From assembly GCA_947632005.1 (NCBI GenBank), contig CANRNU010000011.1, forward strand, positions 1 to 64,000: a stretch of 64,000 nucleotides of DNA. The letters are read 5' to 3'. The stretch is from an uncultured Oscillospiraceae bacterium (GTDB taxonomy: Bacteria; Bacillota; Clostridia; Oscillospirales; Oscillospiraceae). The position numbers were made by a program, and so were the translations under genes. Under the pieces are notes generated by a model that was not told the DNA's origin, made no database searches, and saw nothing but the letters and a program-made list of their open reading frames with translations. This document shows, one piece after another, positions 53,200 through 62,186 of this stretch (positions are counted from its first letter, which is position 1; every line of letters starts with the position of its first letter).

Positions 53200-54948
53200 A
53201 TGGAAGAGAAAAAAGTACTGCTGTCTATCCAGAATCTGACAGTCAAATTCCGGGTCCGGGGCCGTATCCTGACGGCCATCCGGGACGTGAGCCTGGATAT
53301 CTATGAAAACGAGTCCATTGCCATCGTGGGCGAGTCCGGCTCCGGCAAGAGCGTGCTGACCAAGACCTTTGCCGGTATGACCGACTCCAACGGCTTTGTG
53401 GACCAGGGTAAGATCATCTTCAACGATCCGGAGCTGGCCGACACCACGGTGACCCTGACGCCGGGCGCCCGGAAGCTCATGCAGGGTACCCTCAGCCGGC
53501 TCAATAAGATGAGCCGCTATGAGCTGGGGGCGGACACCTACAAGAAGATCGTGGAGCTGGAGGCGGAGAAAAAGCGCCGGAGCTCCCTCTCCGACGAAGA
53601 GCGGGAGAGCATCGAAAAAGAGCTCGGCGACCTGAAGTTCAAGCGCACCAACCTCTTCAATGAGAAGCAGACCTATGACCCCAAGAAGGAAAAGGACAAG
53701 ATCAAAGCTGCCGAGCGGAAGCTGAAGGAATACGACGAGCAGATCAAGATCCTGGAGGGGAAGGAGGCCGCCGAGGAGAAGAAGCGCAAGGAGGAGGCCG
53801 CCCGGGACACTGCTTTCAACGACAGCTACAACAAGGAAATGGCGGAGCTCAAGGCCCGCTATGAGAAGCAGATCGCCGGGGAGATCAGCGACGAGACGAA
53901 AAAGCGTAACGATATCCTGGGCAAGGAGATACGCCTGTCCGTGGGCCGGTATCCGCTCATCAAGCGCATCCAGCTGACCCATAAGCTGCTGGTGGCCCTG
54001 GAGAAGGCCATGAAGCTGGGCGTGGACCTGGATGACGAGGAGCAGAGAAACGCCGTGTTCGACACCGTGGCCTTCCGCGTCCGCTTTTTGGACGAGACGC
54101 CCAATAAGCTGCACGGCACCTGCGTGCTGAATCTGGCCAACATGAAGTACGGAAAGGACTGGACCCAGGTCCGCGGTCGGCGCATCGCCACGGTCTTCCA
54201 GGACCCCATGACCAGCCTGAACCCCATCATCACCATCGGCAAGCAGATCACCTCCATCATCATCAAGCACCAGGGCTGCTCCGAGGTGGAGGCCCGTCAG
54301 CGGGCTCTGGAGTTGATGCACAAGGTGGGCATTCCCCACGCGGAGGCCCGCTTTGACGACTATCCCTTCCAGTACTCCGGCGGCATGCGCCAGCGCATCG
54401 TCATCGCCATCGCCCTGAGCTGCCAGCCGAAGATCCTCATCTGCGACGAGCCCACCACGGCTCTGGACGTGACCATCCAGGCCCAGATCCTGAAGCTCAT
54501 CAAGGACCTGCAGAAGGAATTCAACTTCACCACGGTGTTCATCACCCACGACCTGGGCGTGGTGGCCAACATCGCCGACCGGGTGGCCGTGCTGTACGCC
54601 GGGCAGATCGTGGAGCTGGGCACGGTGGAGGAGGTCTTCTATGACCCCCGGCACCCCTATACATGGGCGCTGCTGTCGAGCCTGCCCCAGCTGGCCGAGC
54701 GCAATACCAAGCTCTATTCCATCACCGGCACGCCCCCGTCCCTGTATAACGCCATCGTGGGCGACGCCTTTGCACCCCGTAACCCCTACTGTCTGAAGAT
54801 CGACACGCTTCAGGAGCCGCCCATGTTCCAGGTGAGCCAGACCCACTTTGCCAAGACCTGGCTTCTGGACCCCCGGGCGCCCAAGATCGAAAAGCCCGAG
54901 GGCATCCATGACATCCATGGCAAGCTCATGAAGGCATTCAACATTTAA
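53200..54948 (+). CDS. Oligopeptide ABC transporter ATPase (OppD-like) with about 220-residue charged insertion
   Basis: The 582-aa ATPase contrasts with about 340-360 aa for usual OppD. Walker A GESGSGKS is near residue 45, but the Q-loop region [11 protein letters not shown] does not appear until about 331, because a long Lys/Glu-rich, probably coiled-coil segment (about 95-320) is inserted in the RecA-like core. The ABC signature YSGGMRQR (near 391) and Walker [12 protein letters not shown] (near 412) are intact, as is the C-terminal oligopeptide-transporter domain. The frame is unbroken, so this is a true insertion, not an artefact. Confidence 0.92.
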   Translation: MEEKKVLLSIQNLTVKFRVRGRILTAIRDVSLDIYENESIAIVGESGSGKSVLTKTFAGMTDSNGFVDQGKIIFNDPELADTTVTLTPGARKLMQGTLSRLNKMSRYELGADTYKKIVELEAEKKRRSSLSDEERESIEKELGDLKFKRTNLFNEKQTYDPKKEKDKIKAAERKLKEYDEQIKILEGKEAAEEKKRKEEAARDTAFNDSYNKEMAELKARYEKQIAGEISDETKKRNDILGKEIRLSVGRYPLIKRIQLTHKLLVALEKAMKLGVDLDDEEQRNAVFDTVAFRVRFLDETPNKLHGTCVLNLANMKYGKDWTQVRGRRIATVFQDPMTSLNPIITIGKQITSIIIKHQGCSEVEARQRALELMHKVGIPHAEARFDDYPFQYSGGMRQRIVIAIALSCQPKILICDEPTTALDVTIQAQILKLIKDLQKEFNFTTVFITHDLGVVANIADRVAVLYAGQIVELGTVEEVFYDPRHPYTWALLSSLPQLAERNTKLYSITGTPPSLYNAIVGDAFAPRNPYCLKIDTLQEPPMFQVSQTHFAKTWLLDPRAPKIEKPEGIHDIHGKLMKAFNI

Positions 54949-54962
54949 GGGGGGACGGAAAC

Positions 54963-56276
54963 GTGGCAAAAAGTAAGAATACAAACGAGGGCCGCCGTTC
55001 CCGTTTTCCGGAACACGGTCCCATCGCGGACAATGGCAGGGAGATACTCCTGTCACTGAAAAATGTGGACATCACCTTCGGCAAGGGCGACAATGCCGTC
55101 CGGGCCGTACAGGATGCTTCCTTTGACATCTACAAGGGCGAGACCTTCTCCCTGGTGGGCGAGTCGGGCTCCGGCAAGACCACCATTGGCCGGGCCGTCA
55201 TCCGGGTCAACCCCCTGGCGGCCGGTGAGATCGACTACAAAGGCGTGCGTATCTCCGGCAAGATACCCCGGGCGCTGGACCGGGAGGTCATCCGCAACGT
55301 GCAGATGGTGTTCCAGGACCCGGCTGCGTCCCTGAACGAGCGGGCCACGGTGGATTACATCATCTCCGAGGGCCTATACAACTTTGGCCTGTTCGAGAAC
55401 GAGGCGGACCGTGTCCGCAAGGTGGAGAACATGATCAACGAGGTGGGTCTGCTGCCGGAGCATCTGACCCGCTATCCCCATGAGTTTTCCGGCGGCCAGC
55501 GCCAGCGCATCGGCATCGCCCGTGCCATGGTCATGGAGCCGGAGCTGGTGGTGGCCGACGAGCCCATCTCCGCGCTGGACGTGTCCATCCGCGCCCAGGT
55601 GCTGAACCTGATGAAGAAGTTCCAGCGGGAGAACGACGTCACCTACCTCTTCATCGCCCATGACCTGAGCGTGGTCCGGTTCATCTCCGACCGCATCGGC
55701 GTCATCTATAAGGGCCGCATCGTGGAGGTGGCGGACGCGGAGGAGCTGTTCGACTTCCCCCTGCATCCCTACACCCACTCGCTCATCTCCGCCATCCCCA
55801 TCCCGGACCCCAAGCTGGAGAAGAATAAGGTCCAGTTCGTCTATGACCCCTCCATCCACGACTACAGCGAGGACAAACCGGAATTCGTATGCATCGGCCA
55901 CGACCACTGGGTCTATGGCAATCAGAAGGAGATCGAGCAGTACAAGGCCATTCGGGAGGCCGGCGTGCCTGTGAAGGCCATCACCATCGGCGACCCGGAG
56001 ACCGCCGCCCAGGAGCAGGCCGCCGCCATCGACGCGGCGGAGGCCGCAGCGGAGGCGCAGTTCCTGCAGGCGCCTGTCCACGATACCGGCAGCATCTGGT
56101 ATACGCTTTTGTCGTTTTTGCTGCCCATCCCGGGCTTTATCGCCGGGTGGCTGTTCAGACGCCATAAGCACTTCCGAAATTACAAAGCCTGCTTGAAAGG
56201 CGCCACCATCGGCATCGTCACTATGGCAGTGATCTTGGCTGTCTTTGCCGTCCTGCTGTGGGCTGTGGTGGCCTGA
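54963..56276 (+). CDS. Oligopeptide ABC transporter ATPase (OppF-like) with C-terminal membrane hairpin
   Basis: The 437-aa product starts at GTG 54963 behind GGGGGGACGG. Walker [10 protein letters not shown] is near residue 66, the signature [12 protein letters not shown] near 176 and Walker [12 protein letters not shown] near 196. Beyond the usual end (about 330) it continues with an Ala/Glu-rich segment and two predicted membrane helices (about 378-398 and 412-436). ABC ATPases of this type are normally peripheral, so a built-in membrane anchor is unusual. It is the partner of the OppD-like ATPase 14 bp upstream. Confidence 0.9.
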   Translation: MAKSKNTNEGRRSRFPEHGPIADNGREILLSLKNVDITFGKGDNAVRAVQDASFDIYKGETFSLVGESGSGKTTIGRAVIRVNPLAAGEIDYKGVRISGKIPRALDREVIRNVQMVFQDPAASLNERATVDYIISEGLYNFGLFENEADRVRKVENMINEVGLLPEHLTRYPHEFSGGQRQRIGIARAMVMEPELVVADEPISALDVSIRAQVLNLMKKFQRENDVTYLFIAHDLSVVRFISDRIGVIYKGRIVEVADAEELFDFPLHPYTHSLISAIPIPDPKLEKNKVQFVYDPSIHDYSEDKPEFVCIGHDHWVYGNQKEIEQYKAIREAGVPVKAITIGDPETAAQEQAAAIDAAEAAAEAQFLQAPVHDTGSIWYTLLSFLLPIPGFIAGWLFRRHKHFRNYKACLKGATIGIVTMAVILAVFAVLLWAVVA

Positions 56277-57521
56277 TTGGGGCGCCGAGCGAGAAAATCA
56301 AGCGGACCGCACCTGCCGCCTGTGCAGAAGATCGAGCTGTCCTCCGCCCATTCCGGGCGGAGGCTGGCTGCGGCGATCGTTTTGCTGGCGGTGGGTGTGG
56401 CCGCGCTCGTATATGCCTTTACGAGGCTGTTCTCCGCAGAGGCGGGCTGGCAGGAGATCGAGGTATCGTCCTCCGCCGGTCTGAGCTGCGGAGATGATTT
56501 CGTCCTGCTGTACGACCTGGGCCATGCGGGCGTCAGTGCCACGGCGGAGAAGAAAGCGCTCGTCAGCGTATATTCCGACGCCGCTGTGGCGGGCTATCAG
56601 ATCTTTTCCGACGATGAGGTCCCGGATGACGTCCGGGGCATCCGATATCTTAACAGCCACCCCAACGAGGCGGTGGACGTGGACCCGGCGCTGTACGGCG
56701 CGCTGGAACAGGTGTCGCGCTCCGGGGATCGGTCGCTGTACCTGGGACCGGTGTACGAGTATTACGACAACATCTTCTATTGCCAGGACGATGCCCAGAC
56801 GGCTGACTTTGACCCCCGGCAGAATGAGGACGTCCGGGATTTCTATGCCCGGTGCGCCGCTTTTGCCCGGGACCCGGCGGCGGTGGACGTGGAACTTTTG
56901 GGAGATGGACAGGTCTGTCTGCGCGTATCGGAGGAGTACCTGGCCTTTGCCGAGGAGCAGGGCATTGGGAGCTTTATCGACTTCTACTGGATGAAAAATG
57001 CCTTTCTGGCGGACTATCTGGCGGACGTGCTGGCGGAAAAGGGGTATACGAACGGGACCCTGTCCAGCTTCGATGGCTTCTCGCGGACCCTGTACAGCGG
57101 GGAAGAGGCCATGCGCTTCAACATCTATGACCGGGCGGTCCTGGCGGGGACCATGTCCTACAAGGGGCCCATGAGCGTGGTCCAGCTGCGGAGTTACCCC
57201 CTCAACAGCCAGGACTGGCGGCACTATTATGAGATGGAAGATGGGCGTATCTGCACGGCATATCTGGACGTGGCGGATGGACTGTGCCGGGCCGCCCGGG
57301 ATGATCTGATCGTCCATGCCCGGGAGAAGAGCTGTGGGGAGACCCTGCTGCGCGTCCTGCCGCTCTATGTGACCGACGCCTTTGACGGCGGGGCCCTGTC
57401 TGCCCTGGAAGCGGAGGGGATATATGCCGTGCTGTGCCGGGACGGGGATATCTGCTACAGCGACCCCGGTCTCACCGTGACGGCAGGGGACGGATATGCC
57501 CCCGTCCGCGGCGGGACATGA
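56277..57521 (+). CDS. Membrane-anchored hypothetical protein at the end of the opp operon
   Basis: The product has up to 414 aa. The frame opens at TTG 56277, directly after the oppF stop; GTG 56322 is an alternative start (399 aa), and neither has a good ribosome-binding site. One membrane helix lies at about 32-50, and the rest is extracytoplasmic. A segment near residues 235-270 (KNAFLADYLADVLAEKGYTNG) and a later region with spaced alanines and a hydrophobic strand faintly recall ApbE-type FMN transferases, but the diagnostic motifs are absent. I consider it unassigned. It is followed by the operon terminator. Confidence 0.6.
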   Translation: MGRRARKSSGPHLPPVQKIELSSAHSGRRLAAAIVLLAVGVAALVYAFTRLFSAEAGWQEIEVSSSAGLSCGDDFVLLYDLGHAGVSATAEKKALVSVYSDAAVAGYQIFSDDEVPDDVRGIRYLNSHPNEAVDVDPALYGALEQVSRSGDRSLYLGPVYEYYDNIFYCQDDAQTADFDPRQNEDVRDFYARCAAFARDPAAVDVELLGDGQVCLRVSEEYLAFAEEQGIGSFIDFYWMKNAFLADYLADVLAEKGYTNGTLSSFDGFSRTLYSGEEAMRFNIYDRAVLAGTMSYKGPMSVVQLRSYPLNSQDWRHYYEMEDGRICTAYLDVADGLCRAARDDLIVHAREKSCGETLLRVLPLYVTDAFDGGALSALEAEGIYAVLCRDGDICYSDPGLTVTAGDGYAPVRGGT

Positions 57522-57550
57522 GGACCAGATAGCGTTCACATGAGAATAAC

Positions 57551-57590
57551 AATACCCATAGGAAGCGCTTTCGCGCCCCCTATGGGTATT
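57551..57590 (+). terminator. Terminator of the opp operon
   Basis: AATACCCATAGG (57551-57562) pairs with CCTATGGGTATT (57579-57590), followed by a short T-rich run. Confidence 0.75.
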
Positions 57591-57651
57591 TGCTATGTTT
57601 CGTTCAGCCGCCGGCAGGTCTGCCGGCTTCTATGGACCTCCGCCCGGTATC

Positions 57652-57876
57652 TTACTGCTTGGGGGGAGGGGTGGTGGTCGCGCAGACGGCGGTGTAGTGC
57701 GCCTTGCGGGCCTTGAACTCGGGGTCGCTGGCCAGGTTCATCAGCTGGCCCTCGTTCTCGAAGATGTCCTGGCCGTGGGCGAACTTGCCGCTCAGCACGT
57801 CATGGGCATGCTCCAGATGGCCGTTGGGAACGATGTCCTGTCGCTGGCTGTGGTCTCCTTTGTCCTGACCTGAGCA
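57652..57876 (-). pseudogene. Possible gene remnant on the minus strand
   Basis: A 75-codon open frame on the minus strand has GC-rich codon use like real genes (HGQDIFENEGQLMNLASDPEF, ending TTPPPKQ) but no usable start codon near its 5' end; a stop codon directly precedes it. It may be the 3' remnant of a decayed gene. The family is not recognised. The complementary forward frame is an unlikely gene. Confidence 0.35.
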
Positions 57877-57908
57877 TTAAGCGTCCGTAAGAGGTGCCGG
57901 CCGTGAAG

Positions 57909-57935
57909 AATGGCATGCGCAGTCAGCATGCCATT
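57909..57935 (-). terminator. Hairpin downstream of the TRAP binding-protein gene
   Basis: AATGGCATGC (57909-57918) pairs with GCATGCCATT (57926-57935). The T-tract on the minus strand is poor, so termination is uncertain. Confidence 0.5.
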
Positions 57936-57971
57936 GCTTGTTCTTTTTCTATCTATCCGCTGCGGGAGCGG

Positions 57972-58988
57972 TCAGCGGACTTCTTTCAAAATGGCGGCCA
58001 TCAGCTCCTGGTCGTACCAGTCGCTGTCCGCATAGCGGTCGTAGTAGGCGTCGCCGCCCATCAGCTCGCGGAGAGAGCCGGTGTCGGGCTCCAGCTCAAA
58101 CTCTATCCCCTTGGCCTGCAGCGTTTCCACGGCGCCGGCCTCCTGCTCGGCGGCGGCGTCCAGACTCACGGCGGCGGCGGAGACGGCCTGTTCCCGGAGG
58201 ATATCCTGAGCCTCCAGGGGCAGGCTGTTCCAGGTGTTGGCGTTGATGGCGATGGTGGTGCCCATCCACATGTAGTTGATGTTGGAGACGCATTTGACGC
58301 CGTCATAGCTGTCGTTGGCGACCCACTGGCTGGGAGAGCCGTCCAGGCCGTCCAAGCTGTCACCGGCGATGGCAGCGGGCACATCGGCGGGAGCGACGTC
58401 CGTCACAGGGACAGCGGCCAGGGTGCTCCAGAGATCCCTGCAGACGCCATAGTCGGGAACACTGACCCGCAATCCCTCCAGATCCCGCGCGCTCTTGACG
58501 GAGCAGTCGGCCGCCAGCTGGCGCATGCAGCCGTCCGCTTCTGCCAGAAAGACCAGTCCCGCGTCTGGCAATCCGGCAAACAGCTCGTCCCCGATGCCGC
58601 CGTTCAGGGTCTGGCATGCCTGCTGGGCGCTGTCGAACAGGAAGGGGAGGTTCACCATTCTTGCCCGCCCGTAGACGGAGATGAGGTCAAAGGTGTCCAG
58701 ACAGATGATGTCGATGATGCCGGACTGGGCGGAGGACAGGGCGGCGGCGCCGCTGCCAAGCTCGCCGGAGTGGTGGATGTCCAGGGTGATGAGGTCATCC
58801 GACGCATCCTTTACCAGCGACGCGTATTCCGTGAGCGTCGCCACGGCGGGGGAGTCCTCGCCATAGGGGGTATAGACCATCAGCGTGACCGGAGAGATCT
58901 CGTCGCTGACGGCCAGGGCGGGGCCGCCCATGGCGGCGAGGGCCAAGATGAGCACTGTGATCAGGGCTGCACGAAGGGTAGTTTTCAT
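57972..58988 (-). CDS. TRAP transporter solute-binding protein (DctP family), orphan
   Basis: The product is 338 aa from ATG 58988; an ATG at 58997 is too close to the GAGGAG site. A signal peptide (about 1-27, ending GPALA) precedes a DctP-type periplasmic-binding fold: HHSGELGSGAAALSSAQSGIIDI, LRVSVPDYGV and a long C-terminal helix region. TRAP importers need DctQ and DctM membrane subunits, which are not found nearby. The binding protein is therefore either orphaned or works with subunits encoded elsewhere. The gap to the next gene (59037-59252) shows no confident promoter. Confidence 0.85.
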   Translation of the reverse strand: MKTTLRAALITVLILALAAMGGPALAVSDEISPVTLMVYTPYGEDSPAVATLTEYASLVKDASDDLITLDIHHSGELGSGAAALSSAQSGIIDIICLDTFDLISVYGRARMVNLPFLFDSAQQACQTLNGGIGDELFAGLPDAGLVFLAEADGCMRQLAADCSVKSARDLEGLRVSVPDYGVCRDLWSTLAAVPVTDVAPADVPAAIAGDSLDGLDGSPSQWVANDSYDGVKCVSNINYMWMGTTIAINANTWNSLPLEAQDILREQAVSAAAVSLDAAAEQEAGAVETLQAKGIEFELEPDTGSLRELMGGDAYYDRYADSDWYDQELMAAILKEVR

Positions 58989-59252
58989 CGTTTTCATTCT
59001 CCTCGATTGCTTTGAAAGGGATGTATCCTGACGCAAAACACGGATACATGACAGTCATTGACCCAATTCTATCAAACAATTGGAAAAAATCAAGGGGAAA
59101 AGTGTCGGGATTTGTCGGAATTCACAAAATACGTCCCATCCGCACGAATGCCGGCACGCCCACGGAGGAGCCCGCCTGGAACGGGACGCAGGATACATAA
59201 ACCGACAACGGGACACATAGGATGTACAAAAAATAACTCGGAGGTATGTCCT

Positions 59253-59789
59253 GTGAACAAATTCAAAGCTATGCTGATGAGACACCGCAAGCTTCTGGGG
59301 CCGACGGCTCTGGCGCTTGCGGTGGTGGCTATATTCTGGGTGGTGAACAGCCCGTCCATCGTGGGGGTGTCCGCGTCGGCGCGGAAGCTGCCCATCTACT
59401 CCGTCCAGCGGGACAACAAGGCGGTCAGCCTGACGTTCGACGCGGCGTGGGGCAATGAGGACACCCAAAAGCTCGTCGACATCTTGAAGCAGTACGGCGT
59501 CAGGGCGACGTTTTTCCTGGTGGGCGAGTGGGTGGACAAATATCCCCAGAGCGTCCAGGCGCTGCATGACGCGGGCATGGAGATCGGCAACCATTCCGAT
59601 ACCCACCCGCACATGGCAAAGCTCTCGGAGAAGCAGATCATAGACGAGGTGAGCCTCTGCAGCGGAAAGATCGAGAACATCACCGGGGAAGAGGTGAAGC
59701 TGTTCCGCTGCCCCTATGGGGAATACGACGACGAGGTCGTCACGACCATCCAGAACATGGGCATCTCTCCCATCCAGTGGGACGTGGAT
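59253..59789 (+). pseudogene. Polysaccharide deacetylase (PdaB-like), 5' part interrupted by the mobile element
   Basis: The start is GTG 59253, 8 bases after GGAGG. The first 179 codons are host sequence: an N-terminal membrane anchor (about 12-32), then a NodB/CE4 domain with SLTFDAAWGNE, GNHSDTHPHM and RCPYGEYDD active-site motifs. PdaB-type enzymes act in spore cortex maturation. At 59787-59789 the sequence turns into the mobile element, and the frame ends at 59849 after 19 foreign residues, removing the C-terminal part of the fold. The remainder resumes at 63944. As it stands the product is probably non-functional unless the element excises. Confidence 0.85.
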
Positions 59790-59803
59790 ACACTTGATAC
59801 AGA
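59787..59803. other. Left attachment site and terminal inverted repeat
   Basis: Core GA(T) at 59787-59789, two bases, then CACTTGATACAGA (59791-59803). This half-site mirrors the right end. Confidence 0.8.
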
Positions 59804-59941
59804 GTTAAACAGCGGTTATAATGGTGCTGAGGTTAGATATGGTATCTAACGTCTATAATGCAACCATTACAGACGATGAAAGAGTGCAAGTCTACCGCCA
59901 GATACTCAGAATTTTCTTATCAAGTGGAGGTAGCACGAAAG

Positions 59942-61444
59942 ATGGCAAAGACGACGAGCCTGAAAACATTGCGGAAGGATGCGGTGTACGCACGGCAGAG
60001 CCTTGACAAAAAGGATTCTCTATCCATTGAGGCCCAAGTTGACATGGGATTGAAGCGGGCAGACGAGGGAGCAGAGATTTACAAGGACAAGGGCTATTCG
60101 GGCAAAAACACTGACCGACCTGATTTGCAGCGATTGAAAGCGGACATTGAAGCTGACAAAATCAAGAGGGTCATTGTCTACCGCCTTGACCGTATCAGTC
60201 GGAATATCGCCGACTTTTATCAACTCTATCAGTTGATGGAAGTACATAAGTGTGAGTTCATTTCTATCAGTGAGCAGTTTGAAACATCTACCCCTATGGG
60301 GCGGGCAATGATGGGTATCCTGATTGTGTTCGCGCAAATGGAGCGAGAAAGCATACAGGAGCGGGTAAAGGACAATTACTATTATCGGATCAAAGATGAT
60401 GGACGGTGGCCAGGCGGGCCAGCACCAAAGGGATTTGATAACGCTAGGACAAAGGACAGAAAGCCCACGTTGAAGCCAAACTCCGATATAGAAATGGTTA
60501 AGCTGGCGTTTGATTGGTATGGAAATGACGCAAGCACCAGTTTGGCAAAGGTGGCAACAAGGCTCTTTGAAAAGGGCTATCGGAGCAGTCGAAAGAACGG
60601 ACGCTTTGATAGTGTGACGATTGCGAGAATACTTCAGAATCCCGTCTATGCGGTCGCTGACAATCTGCTCTACAAGTACTATAAAATGCGTAAAGCCCAC
60701 ATATCCCATGATGAGGATTTGTGGGACGGTTCGACCTCCGCGCATATCGTGGGGAAAAGGGCAGGGAACGCAAACACACGCAAATATACCTCTCTGGAGG
60801 AGCAGACTGTTTACAGAACAAATTTTGCGGGCGTAGTACCAAGCACCTTGTTTATAACCGTGCAGGAACGATTGGCAAGGAACGAAAAAATGGGCCGCGC
60901 CAACGCTCCCAGCAAGATGATGGAACTGGCGGGACTTGTAAAGTGCGCCAAATGCGGATACGCGATCCGAGCGAACAATTTCCCGCATTTGAATTGCTAT
61001 GGGCGTTCGACACTGCATTCCTGTGACGCTTCGATAACCATAGACTTTATGGCTTTACAGGAAAAGGTAGCAGTTGAAGTACAAAAGCAGTTAGATATAA
61101 TCGCAAGGAAATTCCTCGATGACAGCATTAAGGCGACAAAGAATACTAAAGAGATAGAGAGAATCAACGGCGAAATTGCTCGCCTAGTCGATTTAGCTGC
61201 GCTTGGAGAGACACCGATAGACCAGATCAGTAAGGCAATTGACGAACGCAAACGGCGTATTGATGAAATAGAGCTTTCCCAGCAAAGAGGGCTCACGTTT
61301 ATGGAGCAAGCGAAAATCAGTGTTTCTCTCCCGCTTGTATATAGCCGATTGAATAACGAACAGAAGAAATCGGTTGTGAATCTTCTCATCAAAAAGGTTT
61401 TACTAAGCGAAAACGGTGATATTGAAATCATTTGGAAAATCTAA
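59942..61444 (+). CDS. Large serine recombinase
   Basis: The product is 500 aa from ATG 59942, behind GGAGG at 59926-59930. An N-terminal resolvase domain has YARQS with the nucleophile S20, VYRLDRISRN and the arginine-rich FAQMERESIQERV. A Recombinase domain (about 165-270) with GPAPKGFD and YRSSRKNGRFDSVTIARILQ follows, then a zinc-ribbon (CAKCGYAIR ... CYGRSTLHSC, about 338-362) and a coiled-coil tail. This is the expected layout for integrases of Tn4451-like elements and skin-type elements. It is the first gene inside the left end and presumably catalyses integration and excision at the GA core. Confidence 0.95.
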   Translation: MAKTTSLKTLRKDAVYARQSLDKKDSLSIEAQVDMGLKRADEGAEIYKDKGYSGKNTDRPDLQRLKADIEADKIKRVIVYRLDRISRNIADFYQLYQLMEVHKCEFISISEQFETSTPMGRAMMGILIVFAQMERESIQERVKDNYYYRIKDDGRWPGGPAPKGFDNARTKDRKPTLKPNSDIEMVKLAFDWYGNDASTSLAKVATRLFEKGYRSSRKNGRFDSVTIARILQNPVYAVADNLLYKYYKMRKAHISHDEDLWDGSTSAHIVGKRAGNANTRKYTSLEEQTVYRTNFAGVVPSTLFITVQERLARNEKMGRANAPSKMMELAGLVKCAKCGYAIRANNFPHLNCYGRSTLHSCDASITIDFMALQEKVAVEVQKQLDIIARKFLDDSIKATKNTKEIERINGEIARLVDLAALGETPIDQISKAIDERKRRIDEIELSQQRGLTFMEQAKISVSLPLVYSRLNNEQKKSVVNLLIKKVLLSENGDIEIIWKI

Positions 61445-61496
61445 CTTCACATTAAGTCAATGCAGACCATTCTAGAGGTCGAGGCTAGAAATGAGC

Positions 61497-61546
61497 AGAG
61501 CTTTCCCGTCTCTACAACTTTGTAAAGATTGGGAAAGCTCTTTCTT
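61497..61546 (+). terminator. Terminator of the serine recombinase gene
   Basis: Perfect 11-bp stem AGAGCTTTCCC (61497-61507) with GGGAAAGCTCT (61531-61541), followed by TTCTTC. Confidence 0.75.
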
Positions 61547-61920
61547 CAACACCGATTATTCCGTCGGCCTGAGTGTAGTTTCTGATTGTTCTATTCGCTC
61601 GCGGATTTTTCATGCCCGCGCATACATACCGTTCTTCCGAACATTGCTCAACTGGCTCATTGCTTTTTATATGTATGTTCCTGTTCCAGTATCCACCCCA
61701 TGCTTTTTTATTATTGTCAGTTTTGGCTGTCACGTCTGACTGAGGCACAGTACACCATAATAGAAGATGGCATACAATACCGTGGATTTACTGCGGCGGC
61801 TCCACACACCCATGGGTTGAATGACTTGACGGGATTTGCAACCCGCTACGAGAGACCCTGTAGCTTAAAACTCTCGCCTTATTTACCGTGATAAAAAACG
61901 GTTTTAGAAACACTGTACTT
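61547..61920. other. Noncoding stretch inside the element
   Basis: About 370 bases with short frames on both strands, none having a ribosome-binding site or recognisable protein. A short hairpin-capable stretch around 61830-61880 (GGGATTTGCAACCCGC) is visible. Nothing else can be supported. Confidence 0.5.
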
Positions 61921-62012
61921 ATATATCCATTGACTTATACAAAATGTATCATTGAGATCACATTTTGTAATTTAATTTTATAACATAAAATTATGAATTG
62001 CAATGGATATAT
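61921..62012. repeat. Nested inverted repeats upstream of the oriT-like region
   Basis: Outer arms ATATATCCATTG (61921-61932) and CAATGGATATAT (62001-62012) enclose ACAAAATGT/ACATTTTGT (61939-61947 and 61960-61968) and the palindrome AATTTTAT-AAC-ATAAAATT (61974-61992). The AT-rich, cruciform-capable block lies just before the relaxase region. Confidence 0.8.
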
Positions 62013-62023
62013 CAAAGGGGTCA

Positions 62024-62068
62024 AGGGGCTTGCCCCTGCCCACGTCGAGCTTTGCTCGACAGAGTGGG
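62024..62068. other. Candidate origin of transfer (oriT)
   Basis: Two adjacent stems, AGGGGC-TT-GCCCCT (62024-62037) and CCCACGTCGAGC-TTT-GCTCGAC...GTGGG (62039-62068), directly upstream of the MobV relaxase gene, the usual location of its target. The nick site cannot be read reliably. Confidence 0.5.
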
Positions 62069-62084
62069 TTCTCTATCGGAACTG

Positions 62085-62114
62085 TTGCGTCCGTGCGGGC
62101 TGGCCTTGTATAAT
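62085..62114 (+). promoter_or_regulatory. Promoter of the relaxase gene
   Basis: TTGCGT at 62085-62090 and TATAAT at 62109-62114 with 18-bp spacing. The predicted transcript begins with a perfect 8-bp hairpin GCAGGGGT-GTG-ACCCCTGC (62121-62139) before the ribosome-binding site. Confidence 0.65.
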
Positions 62115-62162
62115 GATAGTGCAGGGGTGTGACCCCTGCGCTATACCTATACAAGGAGGTTG

Positions 62163-62186
62163 ATGGAATCAACATTGCAATTATGA
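62163..62186 (+). CDS. Seven-residue leader peptide coupled to the relaxase
   Basis: ATG 62163 lies 3 bases after AAGGAGG (62153-62159), the only good ribosome-binding site here, and encodes MESTLQL. Its stop TGA overlaps the relaxase ATG at 62183 (ATGA), so relaxase translation would depend on termination of the leader. The spacing to the SD is short, so direct initiation at 62183 cannot be excluded. Confidence 0.45.
   Translation: MESTLQL

Noticed and set aside
57595-57873. Forward 92-residue frame after the opp terminator
   Set aside because: No ribosome-binding site; the start lies at the terminator, and codon bias points to the opposite strand.
59858-59941. Longer N-terminus for the serine recombinase from ATG 59858
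   Set aside because: No Shine-Dalgarno, and the additional residues have no counterpart in resolvase domains, which begin just before YARQS. ATG 59942 is better.
61491-61891. Short frames on both strands between recombinase and relaxase
   Set aside because: They begin inside the recombinase terminator or lack ribosome-binding sites, and the translations show no recognisable family.
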